A stretch of 64,000 nt of DNA from JAGZHZ01 sp963929865 (lineage in GTDB: Bacteria; Bacillota; Clostridia; Lachnospirales; Lachnospiraceae): positions 1-64,000 of the forward strand of contig CAWVKK010000054.1 in the NCBI GenBank assembly GCA_963929865.1. Reading direction: 5' to 3'. Numbering within the stretch: the stretch's first letter is position 1; every line of letters starts with the position of its first letter. The position numbers and the translations under genes were made by a program. Positions 52,507 to 62,124 of this stretch are shown here, one piece after another. The notes beneath the pieces were generated by a model that was not told where the DNA came from, ran no database searches, and saw only the letters and a list, made by a program, of their open reading frames with translations.

Positions 52507-52575
52507 AAAAAAAGCAGTCTGCCCTGCGCTAATTTCCCGAAAGTCTGCCGGGAACGCTTGCAGAGCAGACTGCTC
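52507..52575 (-). terminator. terminator of the hydrolase/two-component operon
   Basis: On the minus strand AGCAGTCTGCTCTGC pairs with GCAGGGCAGACTGCT, with an inner hairpin TTCCCG/CGGGAA, and is followed by seven T. Confidence 0.88.
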
Positions 52576-52594
52576 TGTGTGATTTTGACCGCTT

Positions 52595-55021
52595 TTATGA
52601 CGGATCTTCGTGCGGTTTTTCTGTTTTTTTCTCTTTGATCTCCACTGTGGTGCCGGTCTTTTTTCTTCCGAGTCTCGTAAGAATGCTTTCTTTTTTAGGT
52701 TCTTCTTCCTGTTTTTCCGGCGACTCCTCAAAATCTGCCGTCTCCGGCTCAGAGTCGTCCTCCATCAGCGCAATCCCCGGCGCTCTGTTTTCCTGTTTTG
52801 CCAGAGGAAACACAACCGTCACCTTAAACAGATCTCCGTCAAGGTAGATGGAGAATTCTCCGTTTTGCAGCTCTGTCAGATTTTTTGCGATTGACAGCCC
52901 CAGACCGCTCCCTTCTGTGCTTCTTGAGATATCTCCGCGGATAAAGCGCTCTGTCAGCTCGCTGGCTTCGATGTTGAGCGCCTGCTCCGATATATTTTTA
53001 ATCGAGAATTCCATCCTTTCATTTTCGACCTTGATATCCACATACACTCTTGTATTGGGCATGGCGTATTTAAATACGTTATTGTAGAGGTTTTCCACAA
53101 TCCGCCAGATTCTCCTTCCGTCCGCCCAGATGAAAACGGGACCGTCCGGGACGCGGACAACCAGCTCCAGCCCTTTCGTCTCGAACTTTTCGCTGAATTC
53201 CCCGTTTGTCTGAAGGAGAAGCTCTTTAAAGTTCAGTTTCATATACTCCAGCTTAATATTGCCGGAACTGATCTTCGACGCTTCCAGCAGATCCTCTGTC
53301 AGATGTTTTAATCTCTGCGATTTGTTCTCCAGGATTTTCAGGTATTCCACGGCTTTCTCATCCTGTACGTTTTGTCTTTTCAGAAGATCTATATAATTGA
53401 TGATAGACGTCAAAGGCGTCTTAATGTCGTGGGAGACGTTCGTGATCAGGTCTGTCTTAAGCCGCTCGCTCTTTAGGTTCTCCGCCACTGTCTTTTGGAT
53501 TCCGCTCCCGATCAGGTTCAGGTTTTCCGCCATATCTCTGTTGCTGCCATGAAATTTTTCCAGGTCAAACTGATAGTGGATATCCCCGTTTTTCAGCTGT
53601 TCGATTCCTTCATTGATCTGGCTTCTCTGCACGCCCTCTCTTAACAGAAAATACAGAAATCCCAGGTCAAACGCGATCAGGACGATCCATTCCAGCTGGT
53701 TGAGGAAAAAGCAGCATCCAATGTTCAGAATCAGAAGGCTCAGATAATAGAGGACAATCCTCACTGTAATTTTCCGGTTCAGGATACATTTACGGATTCC
53801 TGCTGTCAGCCTCAGGATGACGCTGCGTTTCCACACGTTTCTTGTCCGGACTCTGCGGACCAGGCTTAGATAGGCAGACAGCCCTATCATATTTGCAAAG
53901 ATAATCAGAACGCTGTAAGATCCGACCAGAACGGCGTTCAGATACAGCGTATTCAAAAGTCTCATCATGCTGTATCCGATCAGCGCAATTTCCCCTGCTA
54001 TCATCAGCACAATCGCTTCGACCGGAATTCTGTCAAAGTCTTTTGCGTAAATTCTGGAATTTAAGTCGATCTTTCCCGTTGTGACGGTCAGGTAAGAGAC
54101 CAGCACCAACACAATTACAATTCCGATAATTCCCAGAATCAGCGAAACCGTAACCGTGTTCCAGTAGTCGACGTACTGCCGCCCGTATTCATAAAATTCA
54201 TCCTGGATCGGAAAGTTTGTGTCAATCCCGACTACAAGGCGGCATTCCTGCATCTGATACGGAATGCTGCTCAAAAACGCAAACAGATCGTTTGTGATCG
54301 CCGCGAGGTCACTCTCTACGGAGAGATCACGAAAATCCATCACCACATACGTGCCCAGATTCAGCACCTCCTCCTCTGAAAGGTCGGTGTTGCTGAATAC
54401 CGTCTTGTCATTTTCGTCCAGTACGAGATATTTTAGATTTGTCCGGTCCCCCGGAAAATGGTTTTTATATTGGTTATACTGCCATACGTCTGACCAGATC
54501 GCTTCCACCGTGCAGCTCAGATAGTAATAGTAGTCGGCTGCGCTGACGCCCGTCATCGAGGCATACTCCAAGATACTGCTGTATCCGATCGGAGCGTAAA
54601 TCTCTTTGAGCGGGGGCGTGTCGGAGACTTGGTCGACACTGTAATATTCAATGCCTTCCTGCTCCCACGCAAGCAGATCTTTTAGATAATAGCCGATGCC
54701 GTGGGTGATCTCCCCGGTAATAATATCCTTTTTTACATAATCTGCAATGTCTACAATGCGGTCCGGGTCATACAGACCGTTCGTCTCAAATTTACATTTT
54801 CCGGACAGATACGTCATCAGACTTGCCACTTCATTGAGCACTTGATTTTTATACGTCTCGGACTCCAGATAATCGCTGCTGTTTTCTTCCTCCAGCCAGG
54901 CGGAAGAATTATCCAGCGCGCGCAGATAAAATAAGGACGACAAAAACACAAGCAAAATCGCAATATGCACCAGCAAAACTGCTGTTCCTTTTAATTGTGC
55001 CGAATAATATTTTCCTCTCAT
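52595..55021 (-). CDS. membrane sensor histidine kinase (808 aa)
   Basis: One membrane segment at about 13-35, an outer domain of about 245 residues, then about six membrane segments (284-312, 332-355, 362-385, 420-440, 443-462). A HAMP-like linker is followed by HisKA with phospho-acceptor His531 (VSHDIKTPLTSIINYIDLL) and HATPase_c (ENLYNNVFKYAMPN as N box, GSGLGLSIAKNL as G box). The C-terminal 70 residues are acidic and Lys/Glu-rich. AGGTGA lies before the ATG, 60 bp after the response regulator gene. The signal is unknown; the large outer domain shows no family I recognise. Confidence 0.93.
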   Translation of the reverse strand: MRGKYYSAQLKGTAVLLVHIAILLVFLSSLFYLRALDNSSAWLEEENSSDYLESETYKNQVLNEVASLMTYLSGKCKFETNGLYDPDRIVDIADYVKKDIITGEITHGIGYYLKDLLAWEQEGIEYYSVDQVSDTPPLKEIYAPIGYSSILEYASMTGVSAADYYYYLSCTVEAIWSDVWQYNQYKNHFPGDRTNLKYLVLDENDKTVFSNTDLSEEEVLNLGTYVVMDFRDLSVESDLAAITNDLFAFLSSIPYQMQECRLVVGIDTNFPIQDEFYEYGRQYVDYWNTVTVSLILGIIGIVIVLVLVSYLTVTTGKIDLNSRIYAKDFDRIPVEAIVLMIAGEIALIGYSMMRLLNTLYLNAVLVGSYSVLIIFANMIGLSAYLSLVRRVRTRNVWKRSVILRLTAGIRKCILNRKITVRIVLYYLSLLILNIGCCFFLNQLEWIVLIAFDLGFLYFLLREGVQRSQINEGIEQLKNGDIHYQFDLEKFHGSNRDMAENLNLIGSGIQKTVAENLKSERLKTDLITNVSHDIKTPLTSIINYIDLLKRQNVQDEKAVEYLKILENKSQRLKHLTEDLLEASKISSGNIKLEYMKLNFKELLLQTNGEFSEKFETKGLELVVRVPDGPVFIWADGRRIWRIVENLYNNVFKYAMPNTRVYVDIKVENERMEFSIKNISEQALNIEASELTERFIRGDISRSTEGSGLGLSIAKNLTELQNGEFSIYLDGDLFKVTVVFPLAKQENRAPGIALMEDDSEPETADFEESPEKQEEEPKKESILTRLGRKKTGTTVEIKEKKTEKPHEDPS

Positions 55022-55081
55022 ATGGGACTTTCACCTATGCCTTTCCAGTACGCCCCGGTCTGCTAATGCCGCCGTGATCTG

Positions 55082-55774
55082 TCACAGTTTTTCCACTTTA
55101 TATCCAACTCCCCACACTACTTTTAAATACTGCGGGTTCTTCGGATTAATCTCAATTTTTTCCCGAATATGACGAATATGAACGGCAACGGTGTTATCCG
55201 CTCCTATGGCGTCTTCGTTCCAGATGCTCTCATAGATCTGATCGATCGAGAATACTTTTCCCTGATTTTTTACGAGGAGCAGCAAAATATTGTATTCAAT
55301 CGGCGTCAGCTTCACGACCTCTCCATCCACGGTCACTTCTTTTAAATCGTCCCGGATAATCAGACCGCCTGTCTGGTATACCTGTCCGTCGTCCTCCGCC
55401 ATATTACCCAGCTTTGTGTAGCGGCGCAGCTGAGACTTCACGCGCGCCACCAGCTCCAGAGGGTTAAACGGCTTCGTCACATAATCGTCGGCTCCGATGT
55501 TGAGTCCTAAAATTTTGTCAGAGTCTTCTGACTTTGCCGACAGAATAATGATCGGTATGCTGCTCGTCTCGCGCACCTTCAAGGTTGTGTGGATGCCGTC
55601 GAGTCTGGGCATCATCACATCCACAATCAGAAGATGGATCTCCTCTTTTTCCATAATCTCAAGCGCCTGCTGTCCGTCGTACGCCTTGATCACATGGTAC
55701 CCTTCCTGTACCAGATAAATTTCAATCGCATTTACAATCTCTTTGTCGTCGTCACAAACTAAAATATTAAACAC
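55082..55774 (-). CDS. OmpR/PhoB-family response regulator
   Basis: 230 aa. The receiver domain has acidic pocket Asp8-Asp10, phospho-acceptor Asp52 (LLIVDVMMPRLDG), and Lys in YVTKPFNPLELVARV. The C-terminal winged helix (about 130-228) has VKLTPIEYNILLLLVKNQGKVFSIDQIYESIW and AVHIRHIREKIEINPKNPQYLKVVWGVGYKVEKL. The start is GTG with AAGGAGG 8 nt upstream, overlapping the hydrolase stop by 8 bp. The longer frame to 55843 runs inside the hydrolase gene and is not supported by an SD. It partners the kinase encoded next. Confidence 0.95.
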   Translation of the reverse strand: MFNILVCDDDKEIVNAIEIYLVQEGYHVIKAYDGQQALEIMEKEEIHLLIVDVMMPRLDGIHTTLKVRETSSIPIIILSAKSEDSDKILGLNIGADDYVTKPFNPLELVARVKSQLRRYTKLGNMAEDDGQVYQTGGLIIRDDLKEVTVDGEVVKLTPIEYNILLLLVKNQGKVFSIDQIYESIWNEDAIGADNTVAVHIRHIREKIEINPKNPQYLKVVWGVGYKVEKL

Positions 55775-56744
55775 TCGCTCCGCCTCCTTCAACTTTTTCT
55801 CCTGCCTCTCTTTTTTCTCTGATAGTCCTCTGAAGCCATTCATACAAATCCTGGTATACTTTTTTTCTGTCCAGCTCGTTTAAGATTTCATGCCGGTCGC
55901 CTGGGTATAGTCTGCACATAATCTTTTTCATGCCAGCCTCCCGAAACATCTCGGCCGTTTTTTTGACTCCTTTTCCATAATCTCCAACCGGGTCTTCCTC
56001 CCCCGCCGCAAACAGGATGGGAAGATTCTTCGGCATTTTCTGGATATAATCCCGGTTTGCCAGCTTTGCAAGGCTTAAAAACAGGTTGTAATATCCGTTT
56101 AAGGTAAACACAAACCGGCATCTCTCATCCGCCAGGTAAGCGTCCACGATTTTTGCGTCTCTCGTCAGCCAGTCTTTATCTGTTCTGGCTGGTCTCAGCC
56201 TTCTATTATACGAGCCGAACGCCAGAGAATCAATCCATTTGCTTCTGTAGTGCCATCCTTTTAGAGCGGCTATCATCTTTGTCAGCTTCATCCCCATCAC
56301 GGCTTCCAGCCTCGTGTGGTATCCGGTTCCCATAATAATCGCGCCGTCGAGTTCCTCCCCATAGCAGCAGAGATATTGTCTTGCCAAAAAAGATCCCATA
56401 CTGTGCCCGAGCAGAAAATACGGGACGTCAGGATACAGCTCCTTCGTCTTCCGCTGAAGCTGATGCAGATCCAGAAGCAGCACCGTATTTCCGTTTTTCT
56501 CCGCAAAAAAACCGTACTGGTCTCTGTTTCTGACCGACTCTCCGTGACCCAGGTGATCGTTTCCCGTCACCAGAAATCCTCTTTCTGTCATATATCGGGC
56601 AAAATCTTCATATCGTTCTATAAATTCTACCATTCCGTGTGAAATCTGTAAGATTCCTCTTACTTCTGTGTCCGGTATCCACCGGACTGCATGAATCAAG
56701 GTTTTATGATCGTGGGATAAATATTGAATATGAATTTTTTTCAT
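55767..56744 (-). CDS. alpha/beta hydrolase, monoacylglycerol-lipase/lysophospholipase type
   Basis: 325 aa of the serine aminopeptidase S33/Hydrolase_4 group. The nucleophile elbow is GHSMGS, the Asp is in AAGEEDPVGDYG and the His in PGDRHEILNE. The oxyanion segment ISHGMVEFIERYEDFARYM is typical of the monoacylglycerol-lipase-like subfamily. No signal peptide, so it is cytoplasmic or membrane-associated. The ATG used has AAGGAG 9 nt upstream; two ATGs just before it abut the SD. It is translationally coupled to the response regulator, suggesting the lipid-like substrate and the two-component system are related. Confidence 0.88.
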   Translation of the reverse strand: MKKIHIQYLSHDHKTLIHAVRWIPDTEVRGILQISHGMVEFIERYEDFARYMTERGFLVTGNDHLGHGESVRNRDQYGFFAEKNGNTVLLLDLHQLQRKTKELYPDVPYFLLGHSMGSFLARQYLCCYGEELDGAIIMGTGYHTRLEAVMGMKLTKMIAALKGWHYRSKWIDSLAFGSYNRRLRPARTDKDWLTRDAKIVDAYLADERCRFVFTLNGYYNLFLSLAKLANRDYIQKMPKNLPILFAAGEEDPVGDYGKGVKKTAEMFREAGMKKIMCRLYPGDRHEILNELDRKKVYQDLYEWLQRTIREKREAGEKVEGGGASV

Positions 56745-57074
56745 TCCCATCATCTCCTTATATCTGGTATTTTACCACATTTTCCAATATAGCACACCAT
56801 CCTTTGAACATTATTAAGATTATCGAAATATTCTTTGAGAATTTTCTTTAACATCCGCCGCCAAAAACAGCTGTTTTTCCTTTTCTTTCTGTCTATCATC
56901 ATATCGGAATCCAGCGCAGTTTGCAACAAAAAACACTGTATGTCCTGATTTTCATCAGAACTACAGTGCCCTTTTTGTCGTTTCTGCGCGGTCTCACAGC
57001 CGCGCTGTCCAAATGACCGTGATCCTGCGCGGCTGCGAAATCTTTGGGATATTCTATTTATATGGCTTTCGTCT
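56745..57074. other. intergenic region of 330 bp
   Basis: It holds a GC-rich inverted repeat near 56997-57040 (GCAGCCGCGC/GCGCGGCTG on the minus strand) and a T-run terminator at 56927-56968, both placed to end the metallophosphatase-like gene. The part near the hydrolase gene is AT-rich and probably carries its promoter, but no good -35/-10 pair stands out. Confidence 0.5.
56927..56968 (-). terminator. terminator of the metallophosphatase-like gene
   Basis: On the minus strand CACTGTA...CTGAT-GAAA-ATCAG...TACAGTG forms an imperfect hairpin followed by TTTTTTG. It lies 106 bp after the stop codon. Confidence 0.7.
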
Positions 57075-58046
57075 TTATGCGGCTTCTTCCTCTGCCTGGT
57101 AAGAGTCAATCAGATCCTGAATTTCCTGATCTGCCTCTACGCCCTCAAGGTCGTACAGATAGCCGTCAAAGTCGTCGAGCGTCCAGGCTCCGTCTTCATA
57201 TTTATAGACAAGGTCCAGCCGTCCCAGATACTGATCCTGCTCTCCGCCGCCCTGTACGATCGGAGTGCTCTTAAATCCGTCCTCGCCCGGATAGTAGATC
57301 GGATCTGTGATGATGTAGTGGTCGTCTGCTCCGATAACTGCGGAGACGCCCGCTACGTTTGCAATCTTTGTGTCCACAGCAAGTCCCGTATGGGAAAGTA
57401 CGATCGTGATATCTGTCTGAGGATCCACCTCTTCCATCAGATTTGCCACCGTGATCTCCCCGCTCTCAAACACCTTGTCGGAAACCTCTTCCCATTCTCT
57501 GTTCTGCGGCTTTAAAGAGGTCACGCCGATAATTCCGATGTCGAGACCGCCCACTTCCTTGATGATATACGGCTCTACATTGTCAATCAGCTCTCCGCTC
57601 TCTTCCATGGTCACGTTTGCGCACAGAGTCGGGAATTCAGCCAGAGCGATCAGATTCTGAAGCTGCTCATTGCCTTCCTCCGGTGTGCCGCCGTCTGTCG
57701 GAACGCGGAAGTCATTGTTTCCTAATACCCATGCGTCGTATCCGATTGCGTTTAAGACATTCATCTCAGGGATTCCCTGCTCTTCCTGGAGTTCTCCTCT
57801 CAGGAAAATATCTCCCCCGTTCAGCACCAGAAGATTGTCTGTGGTCTCTCTCGCCTCATCGATCAATGTCTTAAACTGCGGAAGACGCTCCAGACGTCCA
57901 TGGATGTCGTTGTCGTAGATGATGGACAGTTCGTAGGTGTCTCCCTCCTGTGCCTCTGCCGCGCAGACTGCCGGAGCGGCTGCCGCTGCCATCACGGATG
58001 CTGCTGCCGCCAGAATCGCTGCTTTCTTTTTGATTGCATGTTTCAT
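57075..58046 (-). CDS. secreted 5'-nucleotidase-like metallophosphoesterase (single domain)
   Basis: 323 aa with a signal peptide (residues 1-30, KKKAAILAAAASVMAAAAAPAVCA). The metallophosphatase domain resembles UshA: IIYDNDIHGRLE (D-x-H metal ligands), VLNGGDIFLRGE (GD), VLSHTG (His). Two positions differ from active enzymes: the catalytic His of GNH(D/E) is Asn (LGNNDF) and the terminal GxHxH motif reads IGADDHY. The C-terminal substrate-binding domain of 5'-nucleotidases is missing. Activity is therefore uncertain. The ATG used has AGGAGG 9 nt upstream; another ATG two codons earlier is only 3 nt from it. Confidence 0.85.
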   Translation of the reverse strand: MKHAIKKKAAILAAAASVMAAAAAPAVCAAEAQEGDTYELSIIYDNDIHGRLERLPQFKTLIDEARETTDNLLVLNGGDIFLRGELQEEQGIPEMNVLNAIGYDAWVLGNNDFRVPTDGGTPEEGNEQLQNLIALAEFPTLCANVTMEESGELIDNVEPYIIKEVGGLDIGIIGVTSLKPQNREWEEVSDKVFESGEITVANLMEEVDPQTDITIVLSHTGLAVDTKIANVAGVSAVIGADDHYIITDPIYYPGEDGFKSTPIVQGGGEQDQYLGRLDLVYKYEDGAWTLDDFDGYLYDLEGVEADQEIQDLIDSYQAEEEAA

Positions 58047-58144
58047 GACCATTTTCCTCCTGTTAAAACCTCAATTTTCAATTCTTAATTCTTATCACAG
58101 GTTTTATCTTATCAGGGAATGGTTAATTTCTCATCATGGCTGTT

Positions 58145-59008
58145 TTAAATCTTTGTTAAACAATCGCTCAGCCGCGCGAACTGCTCCAGCGTCAGCGTCT
58201 CGCCGCGCACGTTTGCCGGAAGCCCCAGAGATTCGATCGCCTGTGCGATCTCTTCTTTGTCCGCGCTGATCTCACGGGAATTGTTCAGCCCGTTCTGGAG
58301 CGTCTTTCTCCTCTGGTTAAAAGAGGCGCGGATTAGGCGGAACATCATCGCCTCATCCTTCACCGCGACCGGCGGCTCTGTGTGGGCTTTGAGCCGGATC
58401 ACTGCGCTTGCGACCTTTGGTCTTGGCAGAAAGCAGTTCAGCGGAACATTGGCCACAATATACGGCTCGGCATAGTACTGGACGGCGAGAGAAAGCGCGC
58501 CGTAGTCCTTTGTCCCGGGACCGGCCTGCATTCTCTGCGCCACCTCTTTTTGCACCATCACCGTGATGCTCTCGATCGGCACGCGGTTTTCAAACAGACC
58601 CATGATAATCGGAGTCGTGATGTAGTACGGCAGATTCGCCACCACTTTGATCGGGCGTCCTCCATTTTTCTCGTCCGCCAGCTTTTTGATATCCACTTTT
58701 AAGATGTCCTCATGGATCACCGTCACGTTGCCATATCCCGAGAGCGTCTCCCGCAGGATCGGAATCAGCTCTTTGTCGATCTCGACCGCCGCGACTTCTC
58801 TCGCCGCCTCGGCGAGAGCCTGCGTCATCGTCCCGATTCCCGGACCGATCTCCAGGACAAAATCATCCTCTCCGATTTCCGCGGCCGCGATAATCTTGTC
58901 GAGCACCCGCGCGTCAATCAAAAAATTCTGACCAAATTTTTTCTGAAATGTAAACCCATATTTCTGGATCACTTCGATCGTCTTCTGGGGATTTGATAAT
59001 TTTTCCAT
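58145..59008 (-). CDS. rsmA: 16S rRNA adenine dimethyltransferase RsmA (KsgA)
   Basis: 287 aa, normal length. It dimethylates two adjacent adenines near the 3' end of 16S rRNA. Motifs: KFGQNFLIDARVLDKI, VLEIGPGIGTMTQALAE (SAM loop, about residues 51-67), VVANLPYYITTPIIMGL (catalytic NLPY) and VPLNCFLPRPKVASAVIRL. It lies 15 bp after tatD, as the last gene of the metG-tatD-rsmA unit. Confidence 0.97.
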   Translation of the reverse strand: MEKLSNPQKTIEVIQKYGFTFQKKFGQNFLIDARVLDKIIAAAEIGEDDFVLEIGPGIGTMTQALAEAAREVAAVEIDKELIPILRETLSGYGNVTVIHEDILKVDIKKLADEKNGGRPIKVVANLPYYITTPIIMGLFENRVPIESITVMVQKEVAQRMQAGPGTKDYGALSLAVQYYAEPYIVANVPLNCFLPRPKVASAVIRLKAHTEPPVAVKDEAMMFRLIRASFNQRRKTLQNGLNNSREISADKEEIAQAIESLGLPANVRGETLTLEQFARLSDCLTKI

Positions 59009-59023
59009 CCATGTACTCTCTTT

Positions 59024-59788
59024 CTATAAACGATACATCCTTTTCGCGTTTTCAAAGGTCGCCTGCTCCGCCTCTTTTGCGGTGATCCCCTTAAGAGATG
59101 CGATTTCTTCTATAATATAAGGAAGATTCAGAGAAGAATTGCGCTTTCCGCGGTTGGGCGCCGGGGCGAGGTACGGGCAGTCGGTCTCCACGAGAATGCT
59201 CTCCAGCGGCACCGCCTTTACAACCTCCTTCATGACCCTCGCCGTCTTAAAGGTGACGACGCCGCCCACACCGATATAGTACCCCATCTTCACGTACTCC
59301 TTCGCCATCTCGGCGGAACCGGAATAGCAGTGGATCACGCCTCCGGTCGTCCCGGCGTGCTCTGCCTTTATCATGTCAAACGTGTCCTGGGCAGCGTCTC
59401 TGCTGTGGACGATAACCGGCAGACCGACTTCCTTTGCAAGCTGAAGCTGTCTTTGGAACCATTGCTTCTGGATCTGCTTCGGGTGCGTCTTCCAGTGGTA
59501 GTCCAGACCGATCTCTCCGACCGCCACGATCTTTTCGAGACCGCACAGCGTCTTGATCCACTGCAGCTTTTCTTCATCGATATCATCCAGTTCATCCGGG
59601 TGAACGCCAACCGCCCCATAGATGAAGGGATACTGCTGCGTCAGCCGGACCGTGTCCATCAAATGGTCTGTACGGGTTCCGACATTGACGACAGCGGCAA
59701 TCCCATTCTCCTCCATGGAGTTTAACAGTTCCTCGCGGTCTGCGTCAAAAGCCGGATCATCATAATGCGCATGGCTGTCAAATATCAT
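59024..59788 (-). CDS. tatD: TatD family metal-dependent hydrolase
   Basis: 254 aa TIM-barrel metal hydrolase; family members act as DNases or other phosphoesterases in the cytoplasm. Metal ligands: FDSHAHYDD, AVGEIGLDYHW, PVIVHSRDA, GVIHCYSGS and LVETDCPYLAP. The start is the ATG with GGAG 6 nt upstream; one four codons earlier has none. It lies between metG (29 bp) and rsmA (15 bp), an order common in Firmicutes. Confidence 0.95.
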   Translation of the reverse strand: MIFDSHAHYDDPAFDADREELLNSMEENGIAAVVNVGTRTDHLMDTVRLTQQYPFIYGAVGVHPDELDDIDEEKLQWIKTLCGLEKIVAVGEIGLDYHWKTHPKQIQKQWFQRQLQLAKEVGLPVIVHSRDAAQDTFDMIKAEHAGTTGGVIHCYSGSAEMAKEYVKMGYYIGVGGVVTFKTARVMKEVVKAVPLESILVETDCPYLAPAPNRGKRNSSLNLPYIIEEIASLKGITAKEAEQATFENAKRMYRL

Positions 59789-59817
59789 GTTTTTCTCCAT
59801 TCTTTTTTTCTGTCTTC

Positions 59818-61785
59818 CTAGCAGATTTCCGCTCCTGCCGGCATCTTCTTTTCCGGAACCATCAGGGCAAGCTCTCCGTTTTCATCCTCCGCGCACAGAA
59901 TCATTCCCTCTGAGAGGATTCCCGCAAGCTTTGCAGGCTTCAGATTGACGAGCACCATCACCTTTTTGCCTACCATCTCCTGTGCGCTGTAATGCGCTTT
60001 GATTCCCGAGACAATCTGTTTTACCTGGCTTCCGATTTTGACCTTGGAGCAGAGCAGCTTTTTCGATTTCTTTACTTCCTCGCACGCGATGATCTCTCCG
60101 ACCTGGAACTGCATTTTCTCAAAATCTTCAAACGTGATTTCCGGCTTTGCCTCGAGATCGATCACACTCTCCTCACTCTGCTCTTTTTGTTTCTCTGCGG
60201 CTTCCTCCTTTTTCGGGTGAAGCTCCTCAACTCTTTTCATGACCTCTTTGACGTCGAGGCGCGCGAACAGAATTTCCGGCTTTTCTGTCACTTTTGTCCC
60301 TGATTCGTACAGACCGAACATTGCGGCTTCCTCCAAGGTTCTGTCCTTTGCGTTTAACTGCTTTAAGATCTTCTCCGCTGTCTCAGGCATAAAGGATTTC
60401 AGCAGAACCGCGCCGATCGCGATGCTCTCTGTCAGGTTGTACAGCACGGTGGCGAGGCGGTCTTTTTTGTCCTCCTCTTTTGCGAGCGCCCACGGCATCG
60501 TCTCATCGATGTATTTGTTGCACCGCTTAAACACCGCAAAGATTTCTGAGATCGCGTCGGCCACGCGCAGATCCTCCATCTTGGCAGATACCTTTCCGAC
60601 TGCCTTTGTGACGACAGATTTCAGCTCCGTGTCGACCTCCTCGCACACATTTTTGTTCTCGACAATTCCGCCGAAATATTTGTTTGACATGGAAATCGTT
60701 CTGTTGACAAGGTTTCCGAGCGTGTTGGCAAGATCTGAGTTCATTCTCTCCACCATCAGCTCCCATGTGATGACGCCGTCGTTTTCAAACGGCATCTCAT
60801 GCAGCACGAAATAGCGGACCGCGTCGACACCGAAGAAATCGACCAGCTCGTCGGCGTAGAGCACATTTCCCTTCGACTTGCTCATCTTGCCGTCCCCCTG
60901 CAGCAGCCACGGATGACCGAATACCTTTTTCGGAAGCGGCAGACCCAGCGCCATCAAAAAGATCGGCCAGTAAATCGTGTGGAAACGGATAATATCTTTT
61001 CCGATCAGGTGCAGGTCGGCAGGCCAGTTTTTCAAAAACAGCTCCGAGCTGTCTCCGCCGCAGTCGTACCCGATTCCCGTGATATAGTTTGTCAGGGCGT
61101 CCAGCCATACATACGTCACATGCTTCGGGTCAAAGCTGACTGGAATTCCCCAGGTAAAGGACGTTCTCGACACGCACAGATCCTGCAGTCCCGGCAGCAG
61201 GAAGTTGTTCATCATCTCATTCTTTCTGGAAACCGGCTGGATGAAATCAGGGTGTTCGTTGATATAGTCGATCAGGCGGTCCGCATATTTGCTCATCTTG
61301 AAGAAATACGCCTCTTCCTTCGCAGGCTGAACCTCTCTTCCGCAGTCGGGACATTTCCCGTCGACCAGCTGGGACTCGGTGAAGAACGATTCGCACGGCG
61401 TGCAGTACATTCCCTCATAGTATCCTTTGTAGATGTCGCCCTGATCGTACAGCTTTTTGAAAATTTTCTGAACCTGAAGCTCATGGTCCGGATCTGTCGT
61501 CCGGATAAATTTGTCGTAGGAGGTGTTCATCAGATCCCAGATTCTTTTGATCTCGCCGGCTGTCCGGTCGACAAACTCCTTCGGCGTCACCCCTGCTTCC
61601 TCCGCCTTCAGCTCGATCTTCTGCCCGTGCTCATCAGTGCCCGTCTGAAAAAACACGTCGTATCCCTGCTGTCTTTTAAAGCGCGCGATGCTGTCCGCCA
61701 GTACAATCTCGTACGTGTTGCCGATATGCGGTTTCCCGGAGGTGTACGCAATCGCTGTTGTCATGTAAAATTTTTTCTTTTCCAT
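59818..61785 (-). CDS. metG: methionyl-tRNA synthetase with C-terminal tRNA-binding domain
   Basis: 655 aa. The HIGH-type motif is AYTSGKPHIGNTYE, the KMSKS motif is GDGKMSKSKGNVL, and the zinc knuckle is YCTPCESFF...CPDCGREV. The C-terminal 100 residues (from ITFEDFEKMQFQVGEI) are the Trbp111-like tRNA-binding domain, joined by a Lys/Glu-rich linker. The start is at the ATG beginning MEKKKFY, with AAGG about 9 nt upstream; in-frame ATGs at 61794 and further up are possible. It is controlled by a T-box riboswitch in the leader. Confidence 0.97.
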   Translation of the reverse strand: MEKKKFYMTTAIAYTSGKPHIGNTYEIVLADSIARFKRQQGYDVFFQTGTDEHGQKIELKAEEAGVTPKEFVDRTAGEIKRIWDLMNTSYDKFIRTTDPDHELQVQKIFKKLYDQGDIYKGYYEGMYCTPCESFFTESQLVDGKCPDCGREVQPAKEEAYFFKMSKYADRLIDYINEHPDFIQPVSRKNEMMNNFLLPGLQDLCVSRTSFTWGIPVSFDPKHVTYVWLDALTNYITGIGYDCGGDSSELFLKNWPADLHLIGKDIIRFHTIYWPIFLMALGLPLPKKVFGHPWLLQGDGKMSKSKGNVLYADELVDFFGVDAVRYFVLHEMPFENDGVITWELMVERMNSDLANTLGNLVNRTISMSNKYFGGIVENKNVCEEVDTELKSVVTKAVGKVSAKMEDLRVADAISEIFAVFKRCNKYIDETMPWALAKEEDKKDRLATVLYNLTESIAIGAVLLKSFMPETAEKILKQLNAKDRTLEEAAMFGLYESGTKVTEKPEILFARLDVKEVMKRVEELHPKKEEAAEKQKEQSEESVIDLEAKPEITFEDFEKMQFQVGEIIACEEVKKSKKLLCSKVKIGSQVKQIVSGIKAHYSAQEMVGKKVMVLVNLKPAKLAGILSEGMILCAEDENGELALMVPEKKMPAGAEIC

Positions 61786-61841
61786 GGTTGTCATCCTTCC
61801 CTTCATCAAATCATAAGATTAAATAAGATTAACAAGGCACT

Positions 61842-62118
61842 AAAAAAACCCGTCTTCTATCTGTATTTAGAAGACGGGCAAAATCCCGTGTTACCACTTC
61901 TCTTCATCCGACCCTCGCAGGTCAGACCTCGCCAAGTGCAGCTCACACTCTCCCGCTTTAACAGGCGGACCCCGTCGCAGCCTTGCAGAATCTCTTGTTC
62001 TCTGTTCGGTGCGCCGCTCAGAAGCCATCTTCCATCGCCCTGCCCACATCCTTCTCAGCTTCCGGATTTCTCTGTAATGGTCTCAGACAATCTACTCTCT
62101 TCGTCACTGCGTTTTCCT
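61842..62118 (-). promoter_or_regulatory. T-box riboswitch of metG (methionine)
   Basis: On the minus strand the leader holds a long Stem I region, the T-box sequence AAGTGGTAACACGGGAT (61900-61884) and a terminator stem CCCGTCTTCTA/TAGAAGACGGG (61878-61849) followed by seven T. The T-box would pair with uncharged tRNA, letting transcription continue. A likely specifier ATG (Met) is at 62049-62047. It sets expression of metG and probably tatD and rsmA. Confidence 0.85.
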
Positions 62119-62124
62119 TTTTTT

